This document shows positions 42,165 to 49,483 of a stretch of 64,000 bases of DNA, piece after piece. The stretch is from positions 186,001 to 250,000 of the forward strand of contig NZ_JANYMP010000002.1 of the NCBI RefSeq assembly GCF_025061645.1, written 5' to 3'. A model generated the notes under the pieces. The model made no database searches, was not told the DNA's origin, and worked only from the letters and a program-made list of their open reading frames with translations. Positions within the stretch are counted from its first letter, which is position 1. Each line of letters starts with the position of its first letter. Position numbers and translations under genes: made by a program. The stretch comes from Umezawaea endophytica. Lineage in GTDB: Bacteria; Actinomycetota; Actinomycetes; Mycobacteriales; Pseudonocardiaceae.

Positions 42165-43427
42165 TCAACCCACCGGCTCCGGCTGCGGGTCGACGGCGTC
42201 CGGGTCGAGGTCTATCCACCACACCACGGCGCCCGCCCGGCCGTGCACGCCGAGCGTGCGGTAGATCCGCTGGAGGTGGTTCTGGATGGTCTTCGGCGAC
42301 AGGTCGAGCCGCCCCGCGATGGTGTTGGTGTTCGCCCCCGCCACGACCAGTTGCAGCACCTCGATGCCGCGCCGGGTCAGCCCCGCGCGCAACGCCCGCG
42401 CGATCCGGCTGTTGGTCCGCTCGGCCGTCGCGGTGGTGGGGCGCAACGGTTTCGGGCCGTTCGGCGCGAAGCTGAGCCCGGCCAGCCCGGCCGTCAGGTC
42501 GTGGTCCCGCAGCCGCAGCAGCTCCCGGCCGTCCTGCTGCTCCCGCAGCCGGTGCTGCTCCAGTTGCGCGCGGGCGTGCCGCAGCGCGGGCCCGAGCTGG
42601 CCCGCCCGTTCGTAGGCCGCGCTCAGCGCGTCGTGCGCCCGGACGGCCACCCCGCGCGCCAGGCCGCCCACGGCCAGTTCGGCGGCGCGGTGCAGCCGGG
42701 CGATCTGCTCGCCGACCCGGTCGCGGGCGCCGCTGACCCTGGCCTGCGCCAGCAGCAGCTCGGCGCGCAGCGCGGGCCGGTCGTGCCCGGCGAGCAACTC
42801 CTCCGCCCGGCGGCACGACCGGTGGGCGCGCTCGACCTCGCCCAGGTCCAGTCGCACGTGGGCGAGCAGCACCGTCACGCGTGCCAGCCGCACACCGTCG
42901 TCGACCTGCTTCCAGCGGTCCCGGACGTGCGCGCACAGGGCTTCGGCACGCCGCAGCTCCCGCTCGTGCGCGCCGGGACCGCGCAGCACCTTGGCCTGCT
43001 CGAACAGGATGGTGCCGATCAGTTCGGGGTCGCCGCCCACCTCGGCCAGCCCGAGCGCCCGCGCCAGCGAGCGCAGCGACCGTTCGGACGAGTCCAGCCG
43101 CAGCTCCACCAGCGCCCGCGACAGCCCGCAGCGGGACTGGAGCCGCACGTGCCGGTTCGCCACGGCGATCCCCTGCACGTGGTCGATGGTGTCCAGCGCC
43201 TCGGCCAGCAGACCGCGCTGGCCCAGCGCGACGGACTGGGCGAGCACGCTCTCCGCGACGCCCTCGGCGTCCTCCAGCCAGGCGTAGGCGGCAAGCGCTT
43301 TCTCCGCGAACTCCACGGCGTCGCCCGACCGGTCCTCGTCGAGCGCGATGCGCGCCTCCCGGAGGTTCACCGAGGCGTTCACCCGTGGATCGCCCGCCTC
43401 TTCCGTGCGAGGCAAAGGAATCGTCAT
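42165..43427 (-). CDS. LuxR-type regulator with TPR-like sensor region
   Basis: A 420-residue regulator. The first 320 residues are helical repeats (VNLREARIALDEDRS, AALCAHVRDRW), resembling TPRs. The C-terminal HTH LuxR domain (about 345-400) reads LTRRGIEVLQLVVAGANTN and LSPKTIQNHLQRIYRTLGV. The start is ATG 43427. It lies 17 bp downstream of the acyl-CoA ligase gene and so may be the last gene of that operon and its regulator. No P-loop is present, so it is not an LAL/MalT-type protein. Confidence 0.8.
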   Translation of the reverse strand: MTIPLPRTEEAGDPRVNASVNLREARIALDEDRSGDAVEFAEKALAAYAWLEDAEGVAESVLAQSVALGQRGLLAEALDTIDHVQGIAVANRHVRLQSRCGLSRALVELRLDSSERSLRSLARALGLAEVGGDPELIGTILFEQAKVLRGPGAHERELRRAEALCAHVRDRWKQVDDGVRLARVTVLLAHVRLDLGEVERAHRSCRRAEELLAGHDRPALRAELLLAQARVSGARDRVGEQIARLHRAAELAVGGLARGVAVRAHDALSAAYERAGQLGPALRHARAQLEQHRLREQQDGRELLRLRDHDLTAGLAGLSFAPNGPKPLRPTTATAERTNSRIARALRAGLTRRGIEVLQLVVAGANTNTIAGRLDLSPKTIQNHLQRIYRTLGVHGRAGAVVWWIDLDPDAVDPQPEPVG

Positions 43428-43444
43428 CCGCCCGCCAATACAGC

Positions 43445-44992
43445 TCAGGTTTCGCCTCGGACAGGATACGGAGGCAGGTCCCGCTTCAGCACCTTGCCGG
43501 TCGCGTTGCGCGGCAGCGCGTCCAGGAAGACCACGTCGCGCGGCACGGAGAACCTGGCCAGGTGCGTCCGAACGTGGTCGCGCACGGCTTCGGGGTCCAG
43601 CACTCCCGGCCGGTCGCACACGACGTACGCCGCCAGCCGCTGGCCGAACTCCTCGTCCGGCACCCCCACGACGGCGGCCTCCCGAACCTGGTCCAGACCG
43701 GCGAGCAGCGCCTCCACCTCCGCCGGGTAGACGTTCTCGCCGCCGGACACGATCATCTCGTCGTCCCGGCCCGCCACGAACAGCAGACCGGTCCCGTCGC
43801 GGTACCCGACGTCCCCGGTGGACATGAGCCCGTCGCGCACCTCCTTGCCCATCCCGTTGGTGTAGCCGTCGAACAGCATCTCGTTGGCGACGAAGATCCG
43901 CCCGGTGCCGCCGGGCGGCACCGGTGCCCCGTGCTCGTCGAGGATCGCCAGCCGGGTGCCGCGCGGTGGCCGCCCGACCGTCGACGGGTGCTCCGCCAGC
44001 TCGGCCGGGGTCGCGATGCTGACCCACGACACCTCGGTCGAGCCGTACAGGTTGTAGAGCACCGGGCCGAACTCGCGCAGGCACCTCGTCGCCACCGGCG
44101 GCGGCAGCGCGGACCCGCTCGACGCGATCACCCGCAGGCTCGGCACGTCCCGGTCCGCCAGCTCCAGGACCCGTTGCAGCATCACGGGAACGACGAACAC
44201 CGCGCCGCACCCCCGCTCGCGCACGTCGGCCAGCAGGACCTCAGGCTCGAACTTGCGCCTCAGCACCAGGGTCGCGCCGAGGACCAGGCCGATCTGGAAC
44301 GCCGCCAACCCCCACGTGTGGAACAGCGGGGCGGGCACGGCGATGGTTTCCCCTTCCCTCAACGGGATCCGCGACAGCAGCGCGGCGGCGGGGGAGAGGC
44401 CCGCGGGCTCCGGACGGCGAGCGCCCTTCGGCGCGCCGGTCGTGCCGGAGGTGAGCACGATGAGCCTGCCGCGCGGCGGCCTCCTGGGCAGCGGGGTCGC
44501 CGCGCCCTCGGAGATCAGCTCGGCCACGTCGGTGACCCGCTGCACGTCCGGCGGCAGGTCGGTGAACTCCTCGTCCGCCACCACGACCGCCACCTCCTGC
44601 TCGCGCAGCACGGTCGCGAGCTGGCTCGCGCTCAGACCGGTGTTGAGCAGCACGGCGTGCGCGCCGATCTTGGCGCACGCCACCATGGTCTCCACGAAAC
44701 CCCGGTGGTTGCGGCACAGCACGGCGACCTTGCCGCCCGCCCGCACCCCGCGTCCGACGAGGCCGTTGGCCAGCCTGGTGGTGCGCCGGTCCACTTGGGC
44801 GAACGTCAGCACCCCGTCGTCGTCGACGATCGCGGGCCGGTCCGGGTGCCGGGCCGCGCCCATCGCGTAGCCCCACGCCACCGTGATGTCCCAGTGCACG
44901 TACCCCGCCAGCACGCCGACCAGCCGGTCCGGGCGCATCGGCCGCACGACGCCCGCCCGCACCAGCGTGACCAGGTCCCGCACCGGCTTCAC
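43445..44992 (-). CDS. AMP-dependent acyl-CoA synthetase/ligase
   Basis: A 515-residue adenylate-forming enzyme, which activates a carboxylic acid with ATP and couples it to CoA. Visible motifs: P-loop LTSGTTGAPKGA, YGSTE (A5), STGDVGY (A7), RDDEMIVSGGENVYP (A8), and the catalytic lysine block NATGKVLKRDL (A10). The N-terminus (MKPVRDLVTLVRAG) is like mycobacterial FadD-type fatty-acyl ligases. GTG 44992 overlaps the SDR gene stop (GTGA). The partner SDR suggests a lipid-reduction or modification pathway. Confidence 0.88.
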   Translation of the reverse strand: MKPVRDLVTLVRAGVVRPMRPDRLVGVLAGYVHWDITVAWGYAMGAARHPDRPAIVDDDGVLTFAQVDRRTTRLANGLVGRGVRAGGKVAVLCRNHRGFVETMVACAKIGAHAVLLNTGLSASQLATVLREQEVAVVVADEEFTDLPPDVQRVTDVAELISEGAATPLPRRPPRGRLIVLTSGTTGAPKGARRPEPAGLSPAAALLSRIPLREGETIAVPAPLFHTWGLAAFQIGLVLGATLVLRRKFEPEVLLADVRERGCGAVFVVPVMLQRVLELADRDVPSLRVIASSGSALPPPVATRCLREFGPVLYNLYGSTEVSWVSIATPAELAEHPSTVGRPPRGTRLAILDEHGAPVPPGGTGRIFVANEMLFDGYTNGMGKEVRDGLMSTGDVGYRDGTGLLFVAGRDDEMIVSGGENVYPAEVEALLAGLDQVREAAVVGVPDEEFGQRLAAYVVCDRPGVLDPEAVRDHVRTHLARFSVPRDVVFLDALPRNATGKVLKRDLPPYPVRGET

Positions 44993-46836
44993 CGCAGACC
45001 CCTCAGCACCAGGCGGGTGACCCCCGCGGCGACCGACGCGAGCGGAGGGGTCGAGTCGTCCGGGAAGACCCGGTAGGCCAGGTGCGCCAACGCCCTCGTC
45101 GTCCTCGGGGCCACCCGGCGGGCGAGGTCCGCGACCACGCCGAACGGCGGGTTGACCTCATCCGGCTTCTCCACGATCGCCCGCACGACCAGGTCGGCCG
45201 CCTTCTCCGGCGTCAGCGCGGGCAGCGCGTCGTACGCCTTGGTGGGGCCGATCATCGGCGTGCGCACCAGCGGCATCCGCACCGACGTGAAGGTGACGCC
45301 GTCGGCGATCGTCTCGGCCCCGGCGACCCGGCAGACCTCGTCGAGCGCCGCCTTCGACCCGAGGTACGCGGAGAAGCGCGGGGTGTGGACCTGGACGCCC
45401 ATCGTGGACACGTTCACGACGTGCCCGCCGCGCCGTTCGGTCAGGTGCGGCAGCAGCCCGAGGATGAGCCGCAGCGGCGCGAAGTAGTTCAACGCCATCG
45501 TGCGCTCGTAGTCGTGCAGCCGGTCGACGGACCGCAGCACCGAGCGGCGGATCGACTTGCCCGCGTTGTTCACCAGCACGTCGACGCCCTCGTGCTCGGC
45601 GAGCACCTGCTTCACGAGCGCGTCCACCGCGTCGCCGTCGGTGAGGTCGCACGGGTAGGCGAACGCCTTGCCGCCCGCCGCGTGGATCTCGGCGACGGCC
45701 TTCGCCAACTCGTCCGCGCGCCGGGCCACCAGCAGGGGGATCGCGCCGCGCCGGGCGACGGCCAGCGCGGTTGCCCGCCCGATGCCCGACGATGCCCCGG
45801 TGATCAGCACTGTCCGTCCGGCCAGCGCCGGACCGCCGGCCGCGCGGTCGGGGTCGAGGTGCCGCAGCCAGTAGCGCCACAGGGCTTTCGCGTAGGTGTC
45901 GAACGCGGGCGGTTCCAGGCCGGTGACCGCGCGGGTCGCGGTCGAGTCGAAGTCCGCGGACGTGGTCAGGTGGGGCAGGACGGCGGCCGGGACGCCCAGT
46001 TCGGCGAGCACGGCGGTGCCGACCGCGCCGGTCCTCGTCGGCAGCGGGAGCGGCGCCGTGAACGCGATCCGCGGCGCGTGCGCGGCCCGTGCCAGCGCGT
46101 TGTAGACCTCGGAGAGGGGCTGCGGTCTCGGCGCCGTGAGGTGGAAGGTGCTGCCGGGCTCGACGTCGGCGTGGATCAGCCGGTCGAGCGCGGTGACGAC
46201 GAAGTCGACCGGGACCAGGTTCGTCGCGCCCCCGTTCGGGCCGACCAGCGGGAGCCACGACGGGACGTGCGCGACGGCGGCGAGCGCGGAGAAGAAGTAG
46301 TACGGGCCGTCGACCTTGTCGATCTCGCCGGTCCGGGAGTCGCCCACCACGGCGCCGGGCCGGTAGACGCGCCACGGCACGGCCTGCTCGCGGACGATCT
46401 TCTCGGCCTCGAACTTCGTCGAGTGGTACGGCGAGCCGAAGCCCTGGCCGAGGTCGAAGTCGGCCTCGGTGAAGCGGCCGCGGTGGTCACCGGCCACGGC
46501 GATCGACGACACGTGGTGCAGCAGGCCCGCGCCGGTCCGCGCGGCGAACTCCACGACCGCGCGCGTGCCGTCCACGTTGGCCGCCGTGTGGTCCTCCAGC
46601 GACGCCGTGAGGTCGTAGAGCGCGCCGAGGTGCACCACGTGGTCGACCCGCGGCCCGTCGATCGGCCCGGTCAGGTCGCCGACGACCTCGGTCAGCTTCG
46701 GGTGCTCGGGCAGCTTGCCCACCGAGTGCGGTCTGACCAGCGCGAACACCTGTTCGCACGCGGCGCGCGCCAGCAGCGCCGCGACGAGCCGCCGACCGAG
46801 GAAACCCGTCGCTCCGGTCACGAAGTAGGTGGTCAC
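44989..46836 (-). CDS. Two-domain SDR protein (extended plus classical), fatty acyl-CoA reductase-like
   Basis: A 615-residue fusion of two short-chain dehydrogenase/reductase domains. The N-terminal extended domain has VTGATGFLGRR (NAD(P) loop), a Tyr-x-x-x-Lys pair in SPYHSTKFEAE, and resembles the reductase of acyl-CoA/aldehyde systems. The C-terminal classical domain has LITGASSGIGRA, the VNNAGKS block and the catalytic Tyr/Lys in AYLGSKAALDE. This layout occurs in mycobacterial and actinobacterial fatty acyl-CoA reductases. GTG 46836 was chosen. It begins an operon with the acyl-CoA ligase. Reaction direction and substrate are inferred. Confidence 0.82.
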   Translation of the reverse strand: MTTYFVTGATGFLGRRLVAALLARAACEQVFALVRPHSVGKLPEHPKLTEVVGDLTGPIDGPRVDHVVHLGALYDLTASLEDHTAANVDGTRAVVEFAARTGAGLLHHVSSIAVAGDHRGRFTEADFDLGQGFGSPYHSTKFEAEKIVREQAVPWRVYRPGAVVGDSRTGEIDKVDGPYYFFSALAAVAHVPSWLPLVGPNGGATNLVPVDFVVTALDRLIHADVEPGSTFHLTAPRPQPLSEVYNALARAAHAPRIAFTAPLPLPTRTGAVGTAVLAELGVPAAVLPHLTTSADFDSTATRAVTGLEPPAFDTYAKALWRYWLRHLDPDRAAGGPALAGRTVLITGASSGIGRATALAVARRGAIPLLVARRADELAKAVAEIHAAGGKAFAYPCDLTDGDAVDALVKQVLAEHEGVDVLVNNAGKSIRRSVLRSVDRLHDYERTMALNYFAPLRLILGLLPHLTERRGGHVVNVSTMGVQVHTPRFSAYLGSKAALDEVCRVAGAETIADGVTFTSVRMPLVRTPMIGPTKAYDALPALTPEKAADLVVRAIVEKPDEVNPPFGVVADLARRVAPRTTRALAHLAYRVFPDDSTPPLASVAAGVTRLVLRGLR

Positions 46837-46844
46837 GAGTCCGA

Positions 46845-46869
46845 TACTCGCACTACCTACCCGCGAGTA
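46845..46869. promoter_or_regulatory. Inverted repeat TACTCGC-N11-GCGAGTA, candidate TetR operator
   Basis: Two 7-bp perfect inverted arms, 9 bp upstream of the SDR start. The spacing fits a TetR-family repressor controlling lipid-metabolism genes. It lies between the SDR start and the GNAT gene's 3' end, so it would control the SDR-ligase operon only. Confidence 0.5.
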
Positions 46870-46888
46870 GGAAGAGTTGGGCCGGATT

Positions 46889-47383
46889 TCACCCCCGCAG
46901 CGGCATCTCCAGCACCTGACCAGGCCAGTCGCCCTCCACGGTGAACGTCGCGGTCGGCGTGAAGCCCCTGGAGACGTAGTACGCGACCAGCGCGCCACCA
47001 CCGCCCGCGTAGCAGTCGACCCGCATCCGGTCCACGCCCCGGCTCACCGCCTGGGCGCGCGCGTGCTCCAGCAGCAGCCGTCCCGCGCCGGGGCCGCGAC
47101 GGCTGCCGACCAGCGCGGTCACGTACACCTCCGGCCCGACGGCGGGCGGCGCGTACTCCGGCGCGGGCCCGATCGCCAGCGCGCCGACGACCTCACCGTC
47201 CACCTCGGCGAGGTGCAGGTCGTCCGTCCAGGCCTCGAGCGCCTCGACCCGCTTCGGGTTGGTCGAGAACGGCTCGGAACCCCACTGCCCGGTCCGCCCG
47301 CGGGACATCAGCCAGCGCACGGCCTCGTCGAGCAGGCCGAGCACGACGCCGACGTCCGGAGGACCGCCGGGACGGACGATCAC
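46889..47383 (-). CDS. GNAT-family N-acetyltransferase
   Basis: A 164-residue acetyltransferase. The acetyl-CoA-binding region is visible as VTALVGSRRGPGAGRLLLEHA (R/Q-x-x-G-x-G/A motif), and the family beta-bulge as YYVSRGFTPTATF. Substrate is unknown. The start is GTG 47383 behind a GGAGGC; it overlaps the stop of the small upstream gene (GTGA). Confidence 0.84.
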   Translation of the reverse strand: MIVRPGGPPDVGVVLGLLDEAVRWLMSRGRTGQWGSEPFSTNPKRVEALEAWTDDLHLAEVDGEVVGALAIGPAPEYAPPAVGPEVYVTALVGSRRGPGAGRLLLEHARAQAVSRGVDRMRVDCYAGGGGALVAYYVSRGFTPTATFTVEGDWPGQVLEMPLRG

Positions 47384-47583
47384 GCCTCCGGCGCGCCGGA
47401 GGCGTTGACCACGGCGTCGCGCAGCGCGGCGCGCAGTCGTCCGACCTCCAGCGGGGTCAGCACGGCCGCCTCGCCGGGCGGCACGGTCACCACCACATGC
47501 CCCTGGCTGACGAACACGGTCATGTCGCGTCTGCGGGATGCGATGTCGCGGCAGGTGATCTGCCATTCCTTGCCAGTGCTCAC
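47380..47583 (-). CDS. Small protein upstream of the GNAT gene
   Basis: A 67-residue soluble protein starting VSTGKEWQITCRD, with a beta-hairpin-like stretch (TVFVSQGHVVVTVPPGE) and a C-terminal helix (LEVGRLRAALRDAV). GTG 47583 has AGGAGG nine bases upstream; a TTG at 47592 is an alternative. It resembles small conserved actinobacterial proteins of unknown role and is co-translated with the GNAT. Confidence 0.65.
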   Translation of the reverse strand: MSTGKEWQITCRDIASRRRDMTVFVSQGHVVVTVPPGEAAVLTPLEVGRLRAALRDAVVNASGAPEA

Positions 47584-48057
47584 GGCCCCCAACCTCCTGA
47601 TATCTCGTCACGGGTGCTCGGACCAATCCGTGCGCTCGCGGGGGTGAGACGCACGCGGATTGGTGGCGTGACGGGACGCGGACGGAATTGTTCGCGCTAC
47701 CCGGTCGGCAACCGTGCCGAGCTCAGACAGCGTCGCACGTAGCTCTCGCTGAGTCACCTGGATGGTGGAAAAGTGCCAAAATCGCAACAGATTGTGACCA
47801 TTTCTTCGGACTGATCGGTCTTCAGCTAGGCCGTTCGGTGTATTCCGGGTGAGCAAAAGGCGGATATTCCGACCGCGACCGTCTCACATCGATCATCGGA
47901 TGACTCAGGGTAGTTGTGTCGTGAATTACCGCTCCGAAAGGCCATTCATCGGGTCACTGTGCGCTTTTGTTCACTCTCGTTCGAACGCTTTCCGCCCGTC
48001 ACCCGAACGTGGGGGTGGAGCGGCGCTGTCACACTGGTCGGCGATCCGGGAGGTGTG
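47584..48057. other. Gene-free, AT-richer regulatory stretch
   Basis: A 474-bp divergent intergenic region, less GC-rich than its surroundings (for example the stretches TGGAAAAGTGCCAAAATCGC and GAGCAAAAGGCGGATATTCC). It contains a perfect 10-bp palindrome CGTTCGAACG (47978-47987). It probably carries the promoters of the small-protein/GNAT pair and the TPR gene. I see no gene or RNA that I can support. Confidence 0.5.
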
Positions 48058-49059
48058 ATGTCCGAGCCGATCACCGCGGTACTGGTGCGGGCCGCCGAGT
48101 TCACCGCCTCCGGCAGGCCGCGCCAGGCGATCGACCTGCTGCGGCCCGCGGTGGCGGCGCACCCCCACCACGCCGAGGCGTGGTGCCGCCTGGCTGCCGC
48201 CCACCTGGACGCGGGCGAACCCGACCCGGCCCTGGTCGCGGCCAAGCGCGCCCTGGTCCTGGACGGCGACCAGTCCTGGGCCCAGCGCCTGGCGGCGCTC
48301 TCGCTCAGCGAACTGGGCAGGCAGGCCGAAGCCGTCGTGGCCGCCCGCGAGTCGGTGCGCCGCAAACCGGCGGACTGGCGGTGCCAGGTCGTGCTGTCGG
48401 AGGTGCTGGCGGTCGCCCCCGAGACCCGCGCCGAAGCCGTGCGGGTCGCCAAGCACGCCACCGGCCTGGCCCCCACCGAAGCCCGCGCCTTCCAGGTCCT
48501 GGGTGACGCCGCCCTCCGCGCCCGCGACTGGGGCACCGCCGAGTGGGCGTACCGGGCGGCGCTGAAGCTCGACCCGACCGACCAGGACGTCCGCGCCAAC
48601 CTCGCCACCGCGCAGCAGCGCAGGAAGGCCCCGCGGCCCGGCACGGCCCCGCCCACCCCGGACGCGCTGGCCGCCGTGCAGACCTCCGGCTGGCAGGCGC
48701 TGACCCGTGTGGCTGCGGTGCTGGTGGGCGGTGAACTGCTGCTGCTCCTGTCGGGCATGCCCAGCCCCTCACCCCTGCTCGGCTGGTTCTCGGCCCTGCT
48801 GGTGGTAGTGGCGGCGGGCCTCATCGGCAAGACCGTGCTGTTCGCGGGCAAGGGCAACCGGCGGGCGGTCCTGCACCTACCGCGTCACCGCCCGAAACTC
48901 GCCTTCGTGCTCGGCCTGTTCGCCGTCTCGACGCTGCTGCTGGTCGGCTGGACGATCGCCGTCGCCTTCGGCGCCACGACGCTCCAGCCGGTCGTCATCG
49001 CCTGGATCACCGCGCTGATCGGCGGCGGCGTCGTCGTGCTGGGCGGCCACCACCGCTAG
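48058..49059 (+). CDS. TPR-repeat protein with C-terminal membrane region
   Basis: A 333-residue protein. The first half consists of TPRs (PRQAIDLLRPAVAAHP, AEAWCRLAAAHLDAGEPDPALVAAKRAL-type units, WGTAEWAYRAALKLDPTD), which bind partner proteins. The second half has four hydrophobic segments (about residues 218-330), so the TPR part is anchored at the membrane. ATG 48058 follows GGGAGGTG. Function is unknown; it might organise a membrane complex. Confidence 0.75.
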   Translation: MSEPITAVLVRAAEFTASGRPRQAIDLLRPAVAAHPHHAEAWCRLAAAHLDAGEPDPALVAAKRALVLDGDQSWAQRLAALSLSELGRQAEAVVAARESVRRKPADWRCQVVLSEVLAVAPETRAEAVRVAKHATGLAPTEARAFQVLGDAALRARDWGTAEWAYRAALKLDPTDQDVRANLATAQQRRKAPRPGTAPPTPDALAAVQTSGWQALTRVAAVLVGGELLLLLSGMPSPSPLLGWFSALLVVVAAGLIGKTVLFAGKGNRRAVLHLPRHRPKLAFVLGLFAVSTLLLVGWTIAVAFGATTLQPVVIAWITALIGGGVVVLGGHHR

Positions 49060-49113
49060 CGGCGGCCACCCCCACCAGCACCTCTGTAGCCTGGACCACC
49101 GGAGGGGAGGGTC

Positions 49114-49443
49114 ATGACGAGGCGCGCGCTGTTGGCGGTCCTGGCGTTGATCGCCGGTTTCGCCGTGGTCGCCCTGCCCCAGTCCGACCAGCCGGACCAG
49201 CACACGGCCGCCGTGACGGCCCTGGTCCAGGCCGTCCACCTGCCCACCTCGACCACCAGGTCGAACCCGACGAACATCCAGCAGCAGGGTTTCATCGGCC
49301 ACGCCCCGGTGGACCTCACCCACCGCGCCCGCCCGATCCGGCTGCGCGTCCTGATCGACGTCGCCCAGCGCGTCCACCGCGCCCCGGAGACCATCAGCAG
49401 CACCCCGCTGGGCGACCGCGCCCCGCCGGCGACCTCCGTGTAG
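49114..49443 (+). CDS. Small secreted protein, unknown
   Basis: A 109-residue protein starting MTRRALLAVLALIAG behind GGAGGGGAGGGTC. A signal peptide is clear (cleavage near VVALPQS). The mature part is Thr/Pro/Arg-rich, with no cysteine and no recognisable fold. It lies 40 bp upstream of the fused SecDF gene and may be in the same transcript. Confidence 0.6.
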   Translation: MTRRALLAVLALIAGFAVVALPQSDQPDQHTAAVTALVQAVHLPTSTTRSNPTNIQQQGFIGHAPVDLTHRARPIRLRVLIDVAQRVHRAPETISSTPLGDRAPPATSV

Positions 49444-49483
49444 CAGAGCCCACACCCGCTCCTGCCCGGAAGGCAACAACCCC

